Source: Bacillus manliponensis
Lineage (GTDB): Bacteria > Bacillota > Bacilli > Bacillales > Bacillaceae_G
Assembly: GCF_000712595.1 (NCBI RefSeq)
Contig: NZ_JOTN01000001.1
Span: 357,901 to 421,900, forward strand
Reading direction: 5' to 3'
Length of the DNA stretch: 64,000 bases
This document shows positions 27,248 to 35,195 of the stretch, piece after piece. The translations under genes were made by a program, and so were the position numbers. A model generated the notes under the pieces. That model was not told the DNA's origin, did not search any database, and was given only the letters and a program-made list of their open reading frames with translations. The first letter of the stretch is position 1. Each line of letters opens with the position of its first letter.

Positions 27248-27874
27248 TTAAAATGTATTTGCCACTTTTGCAGCTTCTTCAAGTCCATTTGCAATAATTT
27301 CTTCAGCACGATCTACAAATTGATTATGTCCTTCGATAATAACTGTCTCAATATCTCTTGCACCGAAGAAGCCCATCATTGCAGCTACGTATTTTACAGC
27401 CATCTCAACTTCTGCTGCTGGCCCTTCAGAATAAACACCGCCACGCGCATTTAATAATGCAATTTTTTTATCTGTTACAAGACCTACTGGGCCCTCTGCT
27501 GTATATTTAAATGTTTTACCTGCACGGTTTAAGTAATCAATATACGTATGAAGTACCGCTGGAATTGTTAAGTTCCATAAAGGGAAAGCAAATACTACTT
27601 TATCAGCTGCAAGAAATTGATCTAAATATTTATCAGCAACTGCTACTGCTTTTGCTTCTTCTTCTGTTAAAGCAAATCCTTTTCCAGACTTGAACGTACC
27701 ATTAATCATATCTACCCCAACGTATGGTAGCTCTTCCTTATATAAGTCTAACTCTACAATTGTATGAGTTGGATTTGCTTCTTTATAACTTGCTAAAAAT
27801 GTTTCATATAATTTTACACTTACAGCTTGTTCAGCTGGGCGATTGTTTGCTTTTACGAATAAAACTGTTGTCAT
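27248..27874 (-). CDS. azoR: FMN-dependent NADH:quinone/azo oxidoreductase (AzoR family)
   Basis: A 208-residue flavodoxin-fold enzyme. MTTVLFVKANNRP at the N-terminus binds FMN phosphate, FAFPLWNLTIPAVLHTYIDY (near residue 96) is the conserved FMN-stacking segment, and NARGGVYSEGP (near 142) completes the site. AzoR reduces quinones and azo compounds by two electrons using NADH, and is often induced by thiol-reactive electrophiles. B. cereus-group genomes carry several azoR copies, so a paralogue number cannot be given. An AGGAGGAAG ribosome site precedes the ATG. Confidence 0.93.
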   Translation of the reverse strand: MTTVLFVKANNRPAEQAVSVKLYETFLASYKEANPTHTIVELDLYKEELPYVGVDMINGTFKSGKGFALTEEEAKAVAVADKYLDQFLAADKVVFAFPLWNLTIPAVLHTYIDYLNRAGKTFKYTAEGPVGLVTDKKIALLNARGGVYSEGPAAEVEMAVKYVAAMMGFFGARDIETVIIEGHNQFVDRAEEIIANGLEEAAKVANTF

Positions 27875-28011
27875 GTTAATCTTCCTCCTATGAAAAGACG
27901 ATTACTTTGTTGTTGATACATACATTATATCTTTTCAAAAAAGGAGCTTCTTCCGTATATAGACGTATCTTTTTATAAAAAAGCTTGTCTTTTCGTCCTA
28001 CGACTTTTGTC

Positions 28012-28647
28012 TTATTCCATACCATGTTTCACAGCATATAATGCCGCCTGTGTACGATCAGCTACATCTAATTTATTTAAAATATTACTTACATGCACTT
28101 TCACTGTCTTTTCCGTAATTGTAAGCACCGCTGCAATTTCTTTATTACTCATTCCTTTTGCCAATAACTTTAATACTTCATTTTCTCTACTTGTTAATGA
28201 TTCAAATTGCATTTCATTCTTTTGTTTTGGCATACCTTGTAATAACAATACATTTGCAATATCTGGATGAAGTTGTATATTTCCTTTGTAGGCACTTCGA
28301 ATCGCTTCAACAAGTTGATCCGGTTCTACATCTTTTAAAATGTAGCCACTCGCTCCAGCTTGCAATGCTGGTAAAACGTGATCTTGATCTGAAAAGCTTG
28401 TTAAAACTAATACTTTTATACTTGGATTATCTTCTTTTATATATTTTGTTGCCTCAATACCATCCATCTCCGGCATAGATAAATCCATTAAAACAACATC
28501 TGGATTTGTCTCCTTCGCTTTTTGCAACGCTTCTTTTCCATTACTTGCTTCCCCGACTAATTCAATGTTTTCTTGTGTTTTTAAGAAAAAGGATAAACCT
28601 TTTAGCACAACCGTATGATCGTCCACTAACAATACTTTTATGTTCAC
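28012..28647 (-). CDS. NarL-family response regulator
   Basis: A 211-residue regulator. The receiver domain has the acidic pocket LLVDDH (residues 6-11), phospho-acceptor Asp55 in VVLMDLSMPEMDG, Thr in VLTSF and Lys in YILKD. The C-terminal LuxR-type helix-turn-helix is LTSRENEVLKLLAKGMSNKEIAAVLTITEKTVKVHVSNIL in order, near residues 149-188. Its partner is the kinase gene 27 bp upstream on the same strand. The pair resembles B. subtilis YhcYZ or staphylococcal AirSR; targets cannot be read from this window. Confidence 0.92.
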   Translation of the reverse strand: MNIKVLLVDDHTVVLKGLSFFLKTQENIELVGEASNGKEALQKAKETNPDVVLMDLSMPEMDGIEATKYIKEDNPSIKVLVLTSFSDQDHVLPALQAGASGYILKDVEPDQLVEAIRSAYKGNIQLHPDIANVLLLQGMPKQKNEMQFESLTSRENEVLKLLAKGMSNKEIAAVLTITEKTVKVHVSNILNKLDVADRTQAALYAVKHGME

Positions 28648-28674
28648 GTGCTTCCCTCATTTTCTATATAACGT

Positions 28675-30270
28675 TTACAGTGGTACTGTTACTTTCACAT
28701 TCGTCTCACCTGGTTGACTGACAATCGTAACATGTCCGCCAAGCATTTGTGCTCTCTCATGCATTGTTGTCATACCAAGTGTTCCTTTTTTTACAGGTAA
28801 AATATCAAAACCTTGCCCATAATCGACAATATTCATCGTTACTCCTCTTTTTGTCACTTTCATATAAACGGCTACTTCACGTACATTAGCATGCTTTGTA
28901 ACGTTATTAAATGCTTCTTGTCCAATACGCCAAAGTGATTCTTCTACTGCTCTTGGTAAATCTACGACGCCTTCTACATGCTGAAGTATCTTTAGACCTA
29001 ATCCTTCTCCGTACTGTTTTAATGCAAGCAACAATCCATTCTCTAAACCAGCTGGTCGCAGTTGCCAAATGAGCGTCCGCATCTCTTGCAATGCCTCTTT
29101 CGTCAGTTGCTGCATATCATGAAGTGATTCGCCCACCTCTCCATTTGACTTTCCTACTAACGCTTCAATCCCTCTTGCCATTAACGTTAGTGAGAACAGT
29201 TTTTGACAAACCGAGTCATGTAAATCCCGAGCTAATCGGTTCCGCTCTTCCATCCGTGCAAGTTCATGATGTTGCTCATTTAAACGTATGTTTTCAAGTG
29301 CCAGTGAGATATGCTCTGCAATCACCTGTAAAATATCCATATCATGATGATCAAACTCATACTTTCTCACACTACTTACAAATAACACACCAAAAATTTG
29401 ATTCTGAATGAAAATCGGTACAGCAGCTGCCGATTTATAAAAGGACGCCTCTCCTACCACCTCATCATGTGTAACATGTATTGATTTCCCTTCATTTATT
29501 ACCGCTTGAATGACTTGTAATTGTTGTTTAGAAATCGTTCGACTTTCTTCATGTAACATACCTTTTTCATAAGAGGTATGAATGGTTACTTTCTTGTTTT
29601 GTCTTATAAAGAAAGTAACAGATGGCCATGAGAACACAATACCAACTTGCTTGACTGCTTCTACAAGCAATTCGCTACGAGTTTGCATTTTTCCAATATG
29701 CTGAATGACCTGTTCTAGCTTCACATAATAACTCGCTCTTTTTTGTTCACTTTCATACAACTTCGCACGTTTTAAGGCCGTTCCAATTTGCAATGCAACT
29801 GACTGCAAAAGCGCTAATTCTTCCTCATTAAAATGATTTTTTTCTGGTTTTGCCACATTTAGCAATCCAAACTCTTCATTACCAGCCTTAAGTGGGACCG
29901 TCGCATGATGAAGAATTCCATTTGTATCTCCCCAGTTTTGTTCAATTGCAGTCACAATCCGTTTGCATTCAATAATATTAACCGCACGCTCTAGCTTTCC
30001 ATCAACAAAGCGGCGCAAACACCAACATTCTCCTTCACACATCGGCTTCTTATTTTGAAAAGAAAGTGCAGGTGGTAAATTATAATCGATAATTTTTGTG
30101 TAACGCCCCTCTTCATCAGCAAGAAAAATCCATCCCGTCGTTAACCCTGTTACCTGTAATAATTTTTTTAATACTGCTTCCAATACGCCATATGTATCGT
30201 TAGACGCATTTAACGTTTCCGCTATTTCTTTTAATATGATTAATTCATTCGTTCGACTTTCTCGAAACAT
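28675..30270 (-). CDS. Cytoplasmic two-GAF sensor histidine kinase with four-cysteine motif (AirS/YhcY-like)
   Basis: A 531-residue kinase without membrane segments. The first GAF domain (about 10-165) contains Cys78, Cys82, Cys84 and Cys102 (CEGECWC then ECKRI), a pattern that resembles the GAF of S. aureus AirS, reported to hold a [2Fe-2S] cluster for oxygen or redox sensing. A second GAF spans about 185-330. The HisKA_3 phospho-acceptor is His351 in RLARDLHDSVCQ. The HATPase has the N-box near EAFNNVTKHAN and G-boxes DYGQGFD and GTLGMTTM. It lies directly upstream of the NarL-type regulator. Redox or NO sensing is an inference from the cysteines. Confidence 0.88.
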   Translation of the reverse strand: MFRESRTNELIILKEIAETLNASNDTYGVLEAVLKKLLQVTGLTTGWIFLADEEGRYTKIIDYNLPPALSFQNKKPMCEGECWCLRRFVDGKLERAVNIIECKRIVTAIEQNWGDTNGILHHATVPLKAGNEEFGLLNVAKPEKNHFNEEELALLQSVALQIGTALKRAKLYESEQKRASYYVKLEQVIQHIGKMQTRSELLVEAVKQVGIVFSWPSVTFFIRQNKKVTIHTSYEKGMLHEESRTISKQQLQVIQAVINEGKSIHVTHDEVVGEASFYKSAAAVPIFIQNQIFGVLFVSSVRKYEFDHHDMDILQVIAEHISLALENIRLNEQHHELARMEERNRLARDLHDSVCQKLFSLTLMARGIEALVGKSNGEVGESLHDMQQLTKEALQEMRTLIWQLRPAGLENGLLLALKQYGEGLGLKILQHVEGVVDLPRAVEESLWRIGQEAFNNVTKHANVREVAVYMKVTKRGVTMNIVDYGQGFDILPVKKGTLGMTTMHERAQMLGGHVTIVSQPGETNVKVTVPL

Positions 30271-30383
30271 AATACATCCCCTAGCTTCGTATACCTTTAT
30301 TTTTCATTATTGTACCAAACTAAATAAAAAGTAAAACCTACATCGTTCTTTTTCACTTTGTACTTATTGCTAACATTGATATA

Positions 30384-30542
30384 ATAAAGTGAAACTTCAC
30401 TCAGTGGGGGTTTCTTCATCCCCCACTGAGTGTCAGCCCGACCAATCGGGCTTTTGTGGGCTGTCAATCTTCCATCTAAGCTTCTTCGCTTTTTCTCAAG
30501 TTTTGAGGTGGGAGTCTTACAGCCCGAAAATAGCGGGATAAA
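30384..30542. repeat. bcr1-like repeat, full-length copy (about 159 bp)
   Basis: The longest copy here. It has ATAAAGTGAAACTTCACTCAG at the left, a hairpin of GTGGGGG/CCCCCAC, the GACCAATCGGGCTTTTGTGG section, a CTTCTTCGCTTTTTCTCAAG section, TTACAGCCCG and terminal GCGGGATAAA. The length agrees with the roughly 155-bp bcr1 element described in the B. cereus group with TTTAT duplications. It lies between the kinase gene and pdxK. Confidence 0.85.
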
Positions 30543-30579
30543 TTGAAAAATGTAGTTGATAACTAAGGGGGATTACGCA

Positions 30580-31404
30580 ATGACACTAAATAAAGCACTT
30601 ACGATTGCCGGATCTGACACAAGCGGAGGGGCTGGTATTCAAGCAGACTTAAAAACATTTCAGGAGCTTGGCGTTTACGGTGTAACATCTCTTACGACAA
30701 TCGTAACGATGGACCCACACAACGGCTGGGCACACAACGTATTTCCTATTGCAGCTTCTACGCTAAAACCACAATTAGAAACGACAATTGAAGGTGTTGG
30801 CGTTGATGCATTAAAGACAGGAATGCTTGGTTCTGTAGAAATTATCGAGATGGTAGCTGAAGCGATTGAAAAACACAATTTCAAAAATGTAGTGGTTGAC
30901 CCGGTTATGGTATGTAAAGGTGCTGACGAAGCACTTCACCCAGAAACAAATGAGTGCTTACGCGACGTCCTTGTTCCAAAAGCGTTAGTTGTAACACCAA
31001 ACCTATTTGAAGCATATCAATTAAGTGGTGTGAAAATTAACTCTCTAGACGATATGAAAGAGGCTGCTGAAAAGATTCATGCATTAGGTGCAAAATATGT
31101 ATTAATTAAAGGTGGCAGCAAATTAGGAACAGAAAAAGCAATCGATGTACTATTTGATGGAGAAACATTTGAAATTTTAGAATCTGAAAAAATTGATACA
31201 ACATATACACACGGCGCTGGCTGTACATACTCTGCAGCAATTACAGCAGAACTTGCAAAAGGAAAATCTGTAAAAGAAGCAGTGAAAGTTGCAAAAGAAT
31301 TCATCACAGCTGCAATTCGCCACTCATTCAAGTTAAACGAATATGTTGGCCCAACACATCACGGCGCTTACCGTAAATATGGCGTTGGAAAAGAGCTTGT
31401 ATAA
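30580..31404 (+). CDS. pdxK: Pyridoxine/pyridoxal/hydroxymethylpyrimidine kinase PdxK (ThiD-like)
   Basis: A 274-residue ribokinase-fold enzyme. LTIAGSDTSGGAGIQADLKTF at the N-terminus (residues 5-25), VVDPVMVCKGADEAL in the middle and DTTYTHGAGCTYSAAITAELA with the catalytic Asp-anion-hole motif near residue 208 are typical of ThiD/PdxK. In B. subtilis the ywd-block copy works mainly as pyridoxine kinase, so PdxK is preferred over ThiD. The ATG at 30580 follows TAAGGGGGATT; an upstream in-frame ATG lacks such a site. The full-length repeat ends about 40 bp before the start and may influence the transcript. Confidence 0.9.
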   Translation: MTLNKALTIAGSDTSGGAGIQADLKTFQELGVYGVTSLTTIVTMDPHNGWAHNVFPIAASTLKPQLETTIEGVGVDALKTGMLGSVEIIEMVAEAIEKHNFKNVVVDPVMVCKGADEALHPETNECLRDVLVPKALVVTPNLFEAYQLSGVKINSLDDMKEAAEKIHALGAKYVLIKGGSKLGTEKAIDVLFDGETFEILESEKIDTTYTHGAGCTYSAAITAELAKGKSVKEAVKVAKEFITAAIRHSFKLNEYVGPTHHGAYRKYGVGKELV

Positions 31405-31414
31405 GAGATTTCAT

Positions 31415-31463
31415 TAAAAAATAGCCCCTAGTCGTAATCATCGACTTAGGGGCCATTTTTTAA
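31415..31463 (+). terminator. Bidirectional terminator after pdxK
   Basis: AAAAATAGCCCCTA-GTCG pairs with CGACTTAGGGGCCATTTTT, followed by T-runs on both sides; it also ends the small minus-strand gene. Confidence 0.85.
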
Positions 31464-31598
31464 TCATGCTAATGTTTGTAATACATGTTCATAGGATTGA
31501 TAAGCTATGAATGCTGCACCAAGTGAGCCAATTAAAAGTAAAGCTAAACCACCTAATGTTATATATGTGCCGTAGGCTTCTTGAAACCCTTCGTTCAT
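31464..31598 (-). CDS. Small membrane protein, 44 residues
   Basis: A short gene starting MNEGFQEAYGTY and ending HVLQTLA. Residues 13-34 form one strongly hydrophobic helix with glycines (LGGLALLLIGSLGAAFIAY), the C-terminus is polar, and there is no cleavage site. The ribosome site is excellent (AAGGAGGGATTGTA-ATG), and a strong hairpin sits directly after the stop, both of which argue for a real gene. I do not recognise the family. The bcr1-like repeat at 31672-31781 lies upstream and would be in or near its promoter region. Confidence 0.7.
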   Translation of the reverse strand: MNEGFQEAYGTYITLGGLALLLIGSLGAAFIAYQSYEHVLQTLA

Positions 31599-31671
31599 TA
31601 CAATCCCTCCTTACTTTTAAAGACCTATAAAGTTAATTTATGCAAAATGCCTATTTTTTGTTAAAAATCCA

Positions 31672-31781
31672 ATAAAGTGAAACTTCACTCAGTGAGGATT
31701 TTCTTAATCTCCCACCTAAACTCCTTCGCTTTTTCTCAAGTTTTGAGGTGGGATTCTTACAGCCCGTTAATGCGGGATAAA
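31672..31781. repeat. bcr1-like repeat, 110-bp copy
   Basis: It has both conserved ends (ATAAAGTGAAACTTCACTC and TGCGGGATAAA) and the CTTCGCTTTTTCTCAAG section, but lacks the middle GACCAATCGGGC section of the full-length copy. Confidence 0.85.
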
Positions 31782-31804
31782 ACAATGCGATTGCAAAGTT
31801 TACA

Positions 31805-31848
31805 AAAATAGCTCTTACTATACTTTGACGTATAGTAAGAGCTATTTT
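31805..31848 (-). terminator. Terminator of the cstA-ybdD operon
   Basis: The 18-bp perfect arms AAAATAGCTCTTACTATA and complement with an 8-base loop, followed by TTTTTG on the minus strand. Confidence 0.88.
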
Positions 31849-31889
31849 GCAGTACCTATCGTTAATACAATTAGCCAATGTAACGAATT

Positions 31890-31905
31890 TGTTTCACGTG
31901 AAACT
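31890..31905. promoter_or_regulatory. parS-like ParB (Spo0J) binding site
   Basis: TGTTTCACGTGAAACT matches the 16-bp B. subtilis parS consensus TGTTNCACGTGAAACA, as I remember it, at every position but the last. It overlaps the ybdD stop codon by one base. parS sites cluster near the replication origin, which fits the likely origin-proximal position of this block. Confidence 0.75.
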
Positions 31906-32108
31906 TAACAGCATCTTGAAATTTTCCCACCCTTTGCGTTAAACCTTGCTTCTTGTGCTTCAGAAAAGAATTGCTTTTGACAAAGGATAGGTTCTTCTGG
32001 ATGATGTTCCTTCATATGTGCAACATATTTTTCATAGCTTGGCACTCCAACAAGTAAACTAATAAATTGCTTTCGATACTTCCAAACTTCTGCTATTTTT
32101 TTACGCAT
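31905..32108 (-). CDS. YbdD/YjiX family protein
   Basis: A 67-residue protein of the YbdD/YjiX (DUF466) family, recognised by LVGVPSYEKYVAHMKEHHPEEPIL and the closing GGKISRCC with paired cysteines. Genes of this family nearly always follow cstA/btsT-type carriers, and here the start overlaps the end of cstA by 8 bp (ATG inside the cstA tail). In E. coli the small partner is thought to help pyruvate uptake; the mechanism is not settled. The frame is open further upstream, but the ATG at 32108 fits the family length. Confidence 0.9.
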   Translation of the reverse strand: MRKKIAEVWKYRKQFISLLVGVPSYEKYVAHMKEHHPEEPILCQKQFFSEAQEARFNAKGGKISRCC

Positions 32109-34176
32109 AATCGCGTGCCTCTCCTCCATCTCGTGGAATATATGGTGATTCTTTAAGTGGAACATCTTTATTTTGTAGTACCTTTATCCATAAACGAATT
32201 GCTGAAATTAGAACAGTAATTACAACGACCATGAACAATCCACATAGTGCTGCATCTACGTAATCATTGAAAATAATTTGTTTCATCTGAGCGACATCTT
32301 TCGCTGGTGCTAACACTTCTCCTTTATTTAAAGCATCTTGGAATACTTTCGCATGAGATAGAAAACCAATCTTCGGATTTTCATGGAATAGCTTTTGATA
32401 GCCTGCTGTCATCGTAACAACGAGTAGCCCTATTGTTGGTACGAGCGTAACCCACACATATGCTTTTTTCCCCATTTTAAATAGAATGGTTGTTCCAAGT
32501 AAAAGCGCAATTCCAGCTAGCATTTGGTTGGCAATTCCAAACAATGGCCATAACGTATTAATACCTCCAAGCGGATCGACAACACCCTGATACAAGAAAT
32601 AACCCCAACCTAATACACAAAGTGTCGTTGCAATAACGTTCGCAATTGTAGAATCTGTTCTTCCAAGCGGCTTATATACATGGCCTAAAATATCTTGAAT
32701 CATAAAACGTCCAACACGCGTCCCCGCATCAATTGTCGTTAAAATAAATAACGCTTCAAATAAAATCGCAAAGTGATACCAAAATGCCATCAGTGCTTGT
32801 CCACCAATAACTTGTGAGAAAATATATGCCATTCCAATCGCTAGCGTTGGTGCACCTCCTGTACGAGATAATACAGTTTGTTCACCAATATTTGCTGCGA
32901 GTTCTTTTAATTCATTTGGTGTAATTGTAAAGCCCCATGAAGAGATGACTTGTGAAGCCTGTGCAACATCTACACCGATAAGGGCAGCTGGACTATTAAT
33001 CGCAAAGTATGTTCCTGGCGTTAATACACAAGCTGCAATCATCGCCATTAAAGCAACAAATGACTCCATTAGCATTGCTCCGTAACCGATTGGACGAGCA
33101 TGACCTTCTCGTTCCATCATCTTTGGCGTTGTACCAGATGAAATGAGTGCATGGAAGCCAGATACCGCACCACATGCAATGGTAATAAATAAAAATGGGA
33201 ATAAGCTACCAGAGAATACAGGTCCTGTTCCATCTACAAATTGTGAAACAGCTGGCATCTGTAGGTCCGGTGCTACAATTAAAATACCAAGCGCAAGCCC
33301 AACAATCGTTCCAATCTTTAAAAACGTACTTAAGTAATCACGTGGTGCCAGTAATAACCAAACTGGTAGTGCAGAAGCGATAAATCCATAAGCAATTAGC
33401 ATAATTGCAATTGTTTCACCTGTAAATGTAAACATTGGACCTAGAGTTGGATGCTCCGCTACATACTGCCCTCCAACGATTGATAAAAGGAGAAGTACAA
33501 TTCCGATAGCTGACCCTTCACCAACGCGTCCCGGACGAATATAACGCATATAAACACCCATAAAAAAGGCAATTGGAATTGTTGCCGCAATTGTAAACAT
33601 TCCCCATGGACTTCCGATTAAAGCTTTTACAACGACAAGTGCTAATACAGCTAATAAAATAATCATAATTCCTAAAATACCAACCATTGCAATGAACCCT
33701 GTTACAGGGCCAATCTCTTCTTTTATCATCTCTCCTAATGATTTTCCGTTACGACGAGTAGAAGCAAATAAAATAACGAAATCTTGGACCGCTCCAGCTA
33801 ATACTACCCCAACGATAATCCAAAGTGTCCCCGGTAAATATCCCATTTGTGCTGCTAAAATTGGACCTACTAACGGGCCTGCTCCAGCAATTGCTGCGAA
33901 ATGATGGCCAAATAGTACCCATTTATTTGTTGGTACATAATCCTTTCCATCATTTAAAACTTCAGCTGGTGTTTTCCGTTTATTATCTAGCTCAAATACT
34001 TTTTGTGCGATAAATTTACTATAAAATCGATAGGCAATTGCATATACAGAAACTCCTGCAACTAACAACCAAATTGCATTAATCGTTTCTCCTCGTGATA
34101 ACGCTAATACTGCAAATCCTGCTGCTCCTACTGCCGCAATAAGCCCCCAAAGTAAAATCGACTTTAATGCCTTCAC
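32101..34176 (-). CDS. cstA: CstA-family carbon-starvation / pyruvate transporter
   Basis: A 691-residue polytopic membrane protein of the CstA family with about 16-18 hydrophobic segments. NKWVLFGHHFAAIAGAGPLVGPILAAQ near residue 83, QDFVILFASTRRNGKSLGEM near 131, SGFHALISSGTTPKMM near 339 and TIDAGTRVGRFMIQD near 485 are family landmarks. Members import pyruvate (BtsT) or peptides under carbon limitation. The GTG start follows AGGGGGG. It is co-translated with ybdD and lies downstream of an orphan LytTR regulator, as in the E. coli BtsR-btsT arrangement, suggesting pyruvate-linked control. Confidence 0.93.
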   Translation of the reverse strand: MKALKSILLWGLIAAVGAAGFAVLALSRGETINAIWLLVAGVSVYAIAYRFYSKFIAQKVFELDNKRKTPAEVLNDGKDYVPTNKWVLFGHHFAAIAGAGPLVGPILAAQMGYLPGTLWIIVGVVLAGAVQDFVILFASTRRNGKSLGEMIKEEIGPVTGFIAMVGILGIMIILLAVLALVVVKALIGSPWGMFTIAATIPIAFFMGVYMRYIRPGRVGEGSAIGIVLLLLSIVGGQYVAEHPTLGPMFTFTGETIAIMLIAYGFIASALPVWLLLAPRDYLSTFLKIGTIVGLALGILIVAPDLQMPAVSQFVDGTGPVFSGSLFPFLFITIACGAVSGFHALISSGTTPKMMEREGHARPIGYGAMLMESFVALMAMIAACVLTPGTYFAINSPAALIGVDVAQASQVISSWGFTITPNELKELAANIGEQTVLSRTGGAPTLAIGMAYIFSQVIGGQALMAFWYHFAILFEALFILTTIDAGTRVGRFMIQDILGHVYKPLGRTDSTIANVIATTLCVLGWGYFLYQGVVDPLGGINTLWPLFGIANQMLAGIALLLGTTILFKMGKKAYVWVTLVPTIGLLVVTMTAGYQKLFHENPKIGFLSHAKVFQDALNKGEVLAPAKDVAQMKQIIFNDYVDAALCGLFMVVVITVLISAIRLWIKVLQNKDVPLKESPYIPRDGGEARDYA

Positions 34177-34291
34177 TACGAATCCCCCCTAATAAGATGC
34201 CTTAGTGGGAATTATACTAAATTTTCTAAATATTTTAATTATATACAACCTATGATGAACCATTTCATTTCCAACATGTTCAAATTCATCC

Positions 34292-34339
34292 ATAAAATGA
34301 AATTACCATAAGAAGATCCTTATGGTAATTTCATTTTAT
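34292..34339 (-). terminator. Hairpin between the LytTR regulator gene and cstA
   Basis: A stem of about 20 bp (ATAAAATGAAATTACCATAAG and complement) begins at the regulator stop. It probably ends the regulator transcript; the T-tail is embedded in the stem. Confidence 0.7.
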
Positions 34340-35052
34340 AACTCAATTTTATTTCGGAGCCTCTTTACATAGTTACGGCTAACTGGTATTGGTTGTTCAT
34401 CATATTTTGTTAAATATAAATTATATGTTCCATTACAATATGGTTTTAAATCTTGTACATAAGTCACATTAATGAGATAGCTTTTATGCACGCGTAAAAA
34501 ATCATATACCGCTAATTTCCCCTCTAATTCCTGAAGCGTATATGTTGAAATGTATTGGTTATTCGTTGTATAAATTGAAACTGTTTTATTTTCTTTATTT
34601 TTGCTCACATACACAATGTCTTTTGGAAAGATATAAGAAATTCCATCATGCATTTCAATTGGAAGTTTTCTTAAACGACTCTTCTCGTTCTTCTCTTTTT
34701 CTTGTTCAATTGTATGCAGTAAAAATTGCAAATCTTCTTGTTCAAACGGCTGTAATAAATAATAAAAAGCATGAAAACGAAACGATGCAACTGCCTCTTC
34801 TACATTTGCACCTATAAAGACAAACTTTGTATGCGAAGATATATCATGTAATAAACCTGAAATTTCAAAGCCTGTTCCATCTGCTAAATGGACATCTAAA
34901 AAAATAAAATCAGGAACATACCTTTTTGCCATCTGTAATGATTCCATTCCTGTTTTCGCTTCAAAACATTCTATATTTCGAATATTTTCTGTAAACAGTT
35001 CTCGTAATTGTTTCCTATTTTCTTCTGACTCTGTTACAAGTAAAATTTTCAT
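34336..35052 (-). CDS. LytTR-family response regulator (orphan)
   Basis: A 238-residue regulator. The receiver domain carries phospho-acceptor Asp53 in PDFIFLDVHLADG and the Lys/Thr positions are degenerate (FIGAN, LLQPF). The LytTR DNA-binding domain spans about 140-235 (DIVYVSKNKENKTVSIYT and FLRVHKSYLINVTYV, ending VSRNYVKRLRNKIEL). The ATG at 35052 follows GGGGAGTA. No LytS-like kinase lies nearby, so it is orphan here. It is upstream of cstA-ybdD on the same strand with a hairpin between. Control of cstA is likely by analogy with BtsSR, not shown. Confidence 0.88.
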   Translation of the reverse strand: MKILLVTESEENRKQLRELFTENIRNIECFEAKTGMESLQMAKRYVPDFIFLDVHLADGTGFEISGLLHDISSHTKFVFIGANVEEAVASFRFHAFYYLLQPFEQEDLQFLLHTIEQEKEKNEKSRLRKLPIEMHDGISYIFPKDIVYVSKNKENKTVSIYTTNNQYISTYTLQELEGKLAVYDFLRVHKSYLINVTYVQDLKPYCNGTYNLYLTKYDEQPIPVSRNYVKRLRNKIEL

Positions 35053-35195
35053 TACTCCCCAACCACCTAATTCTCCATATTCTTTGTTGTATACATTCGC
35101 CCTCTTGGTAAACAATCCCTTTTCTTAATAGTATATTCATATAAAATATAACATTTTTTTACTACATAAAAAAAGAGAAGCTACTCGCTTCTCTT

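Noticed and set aside
28638-28655. Second parS site near the response regulator start (TTCACGTGC)
   Set aside because: Only the CACGTG core matches; the flanks do not.
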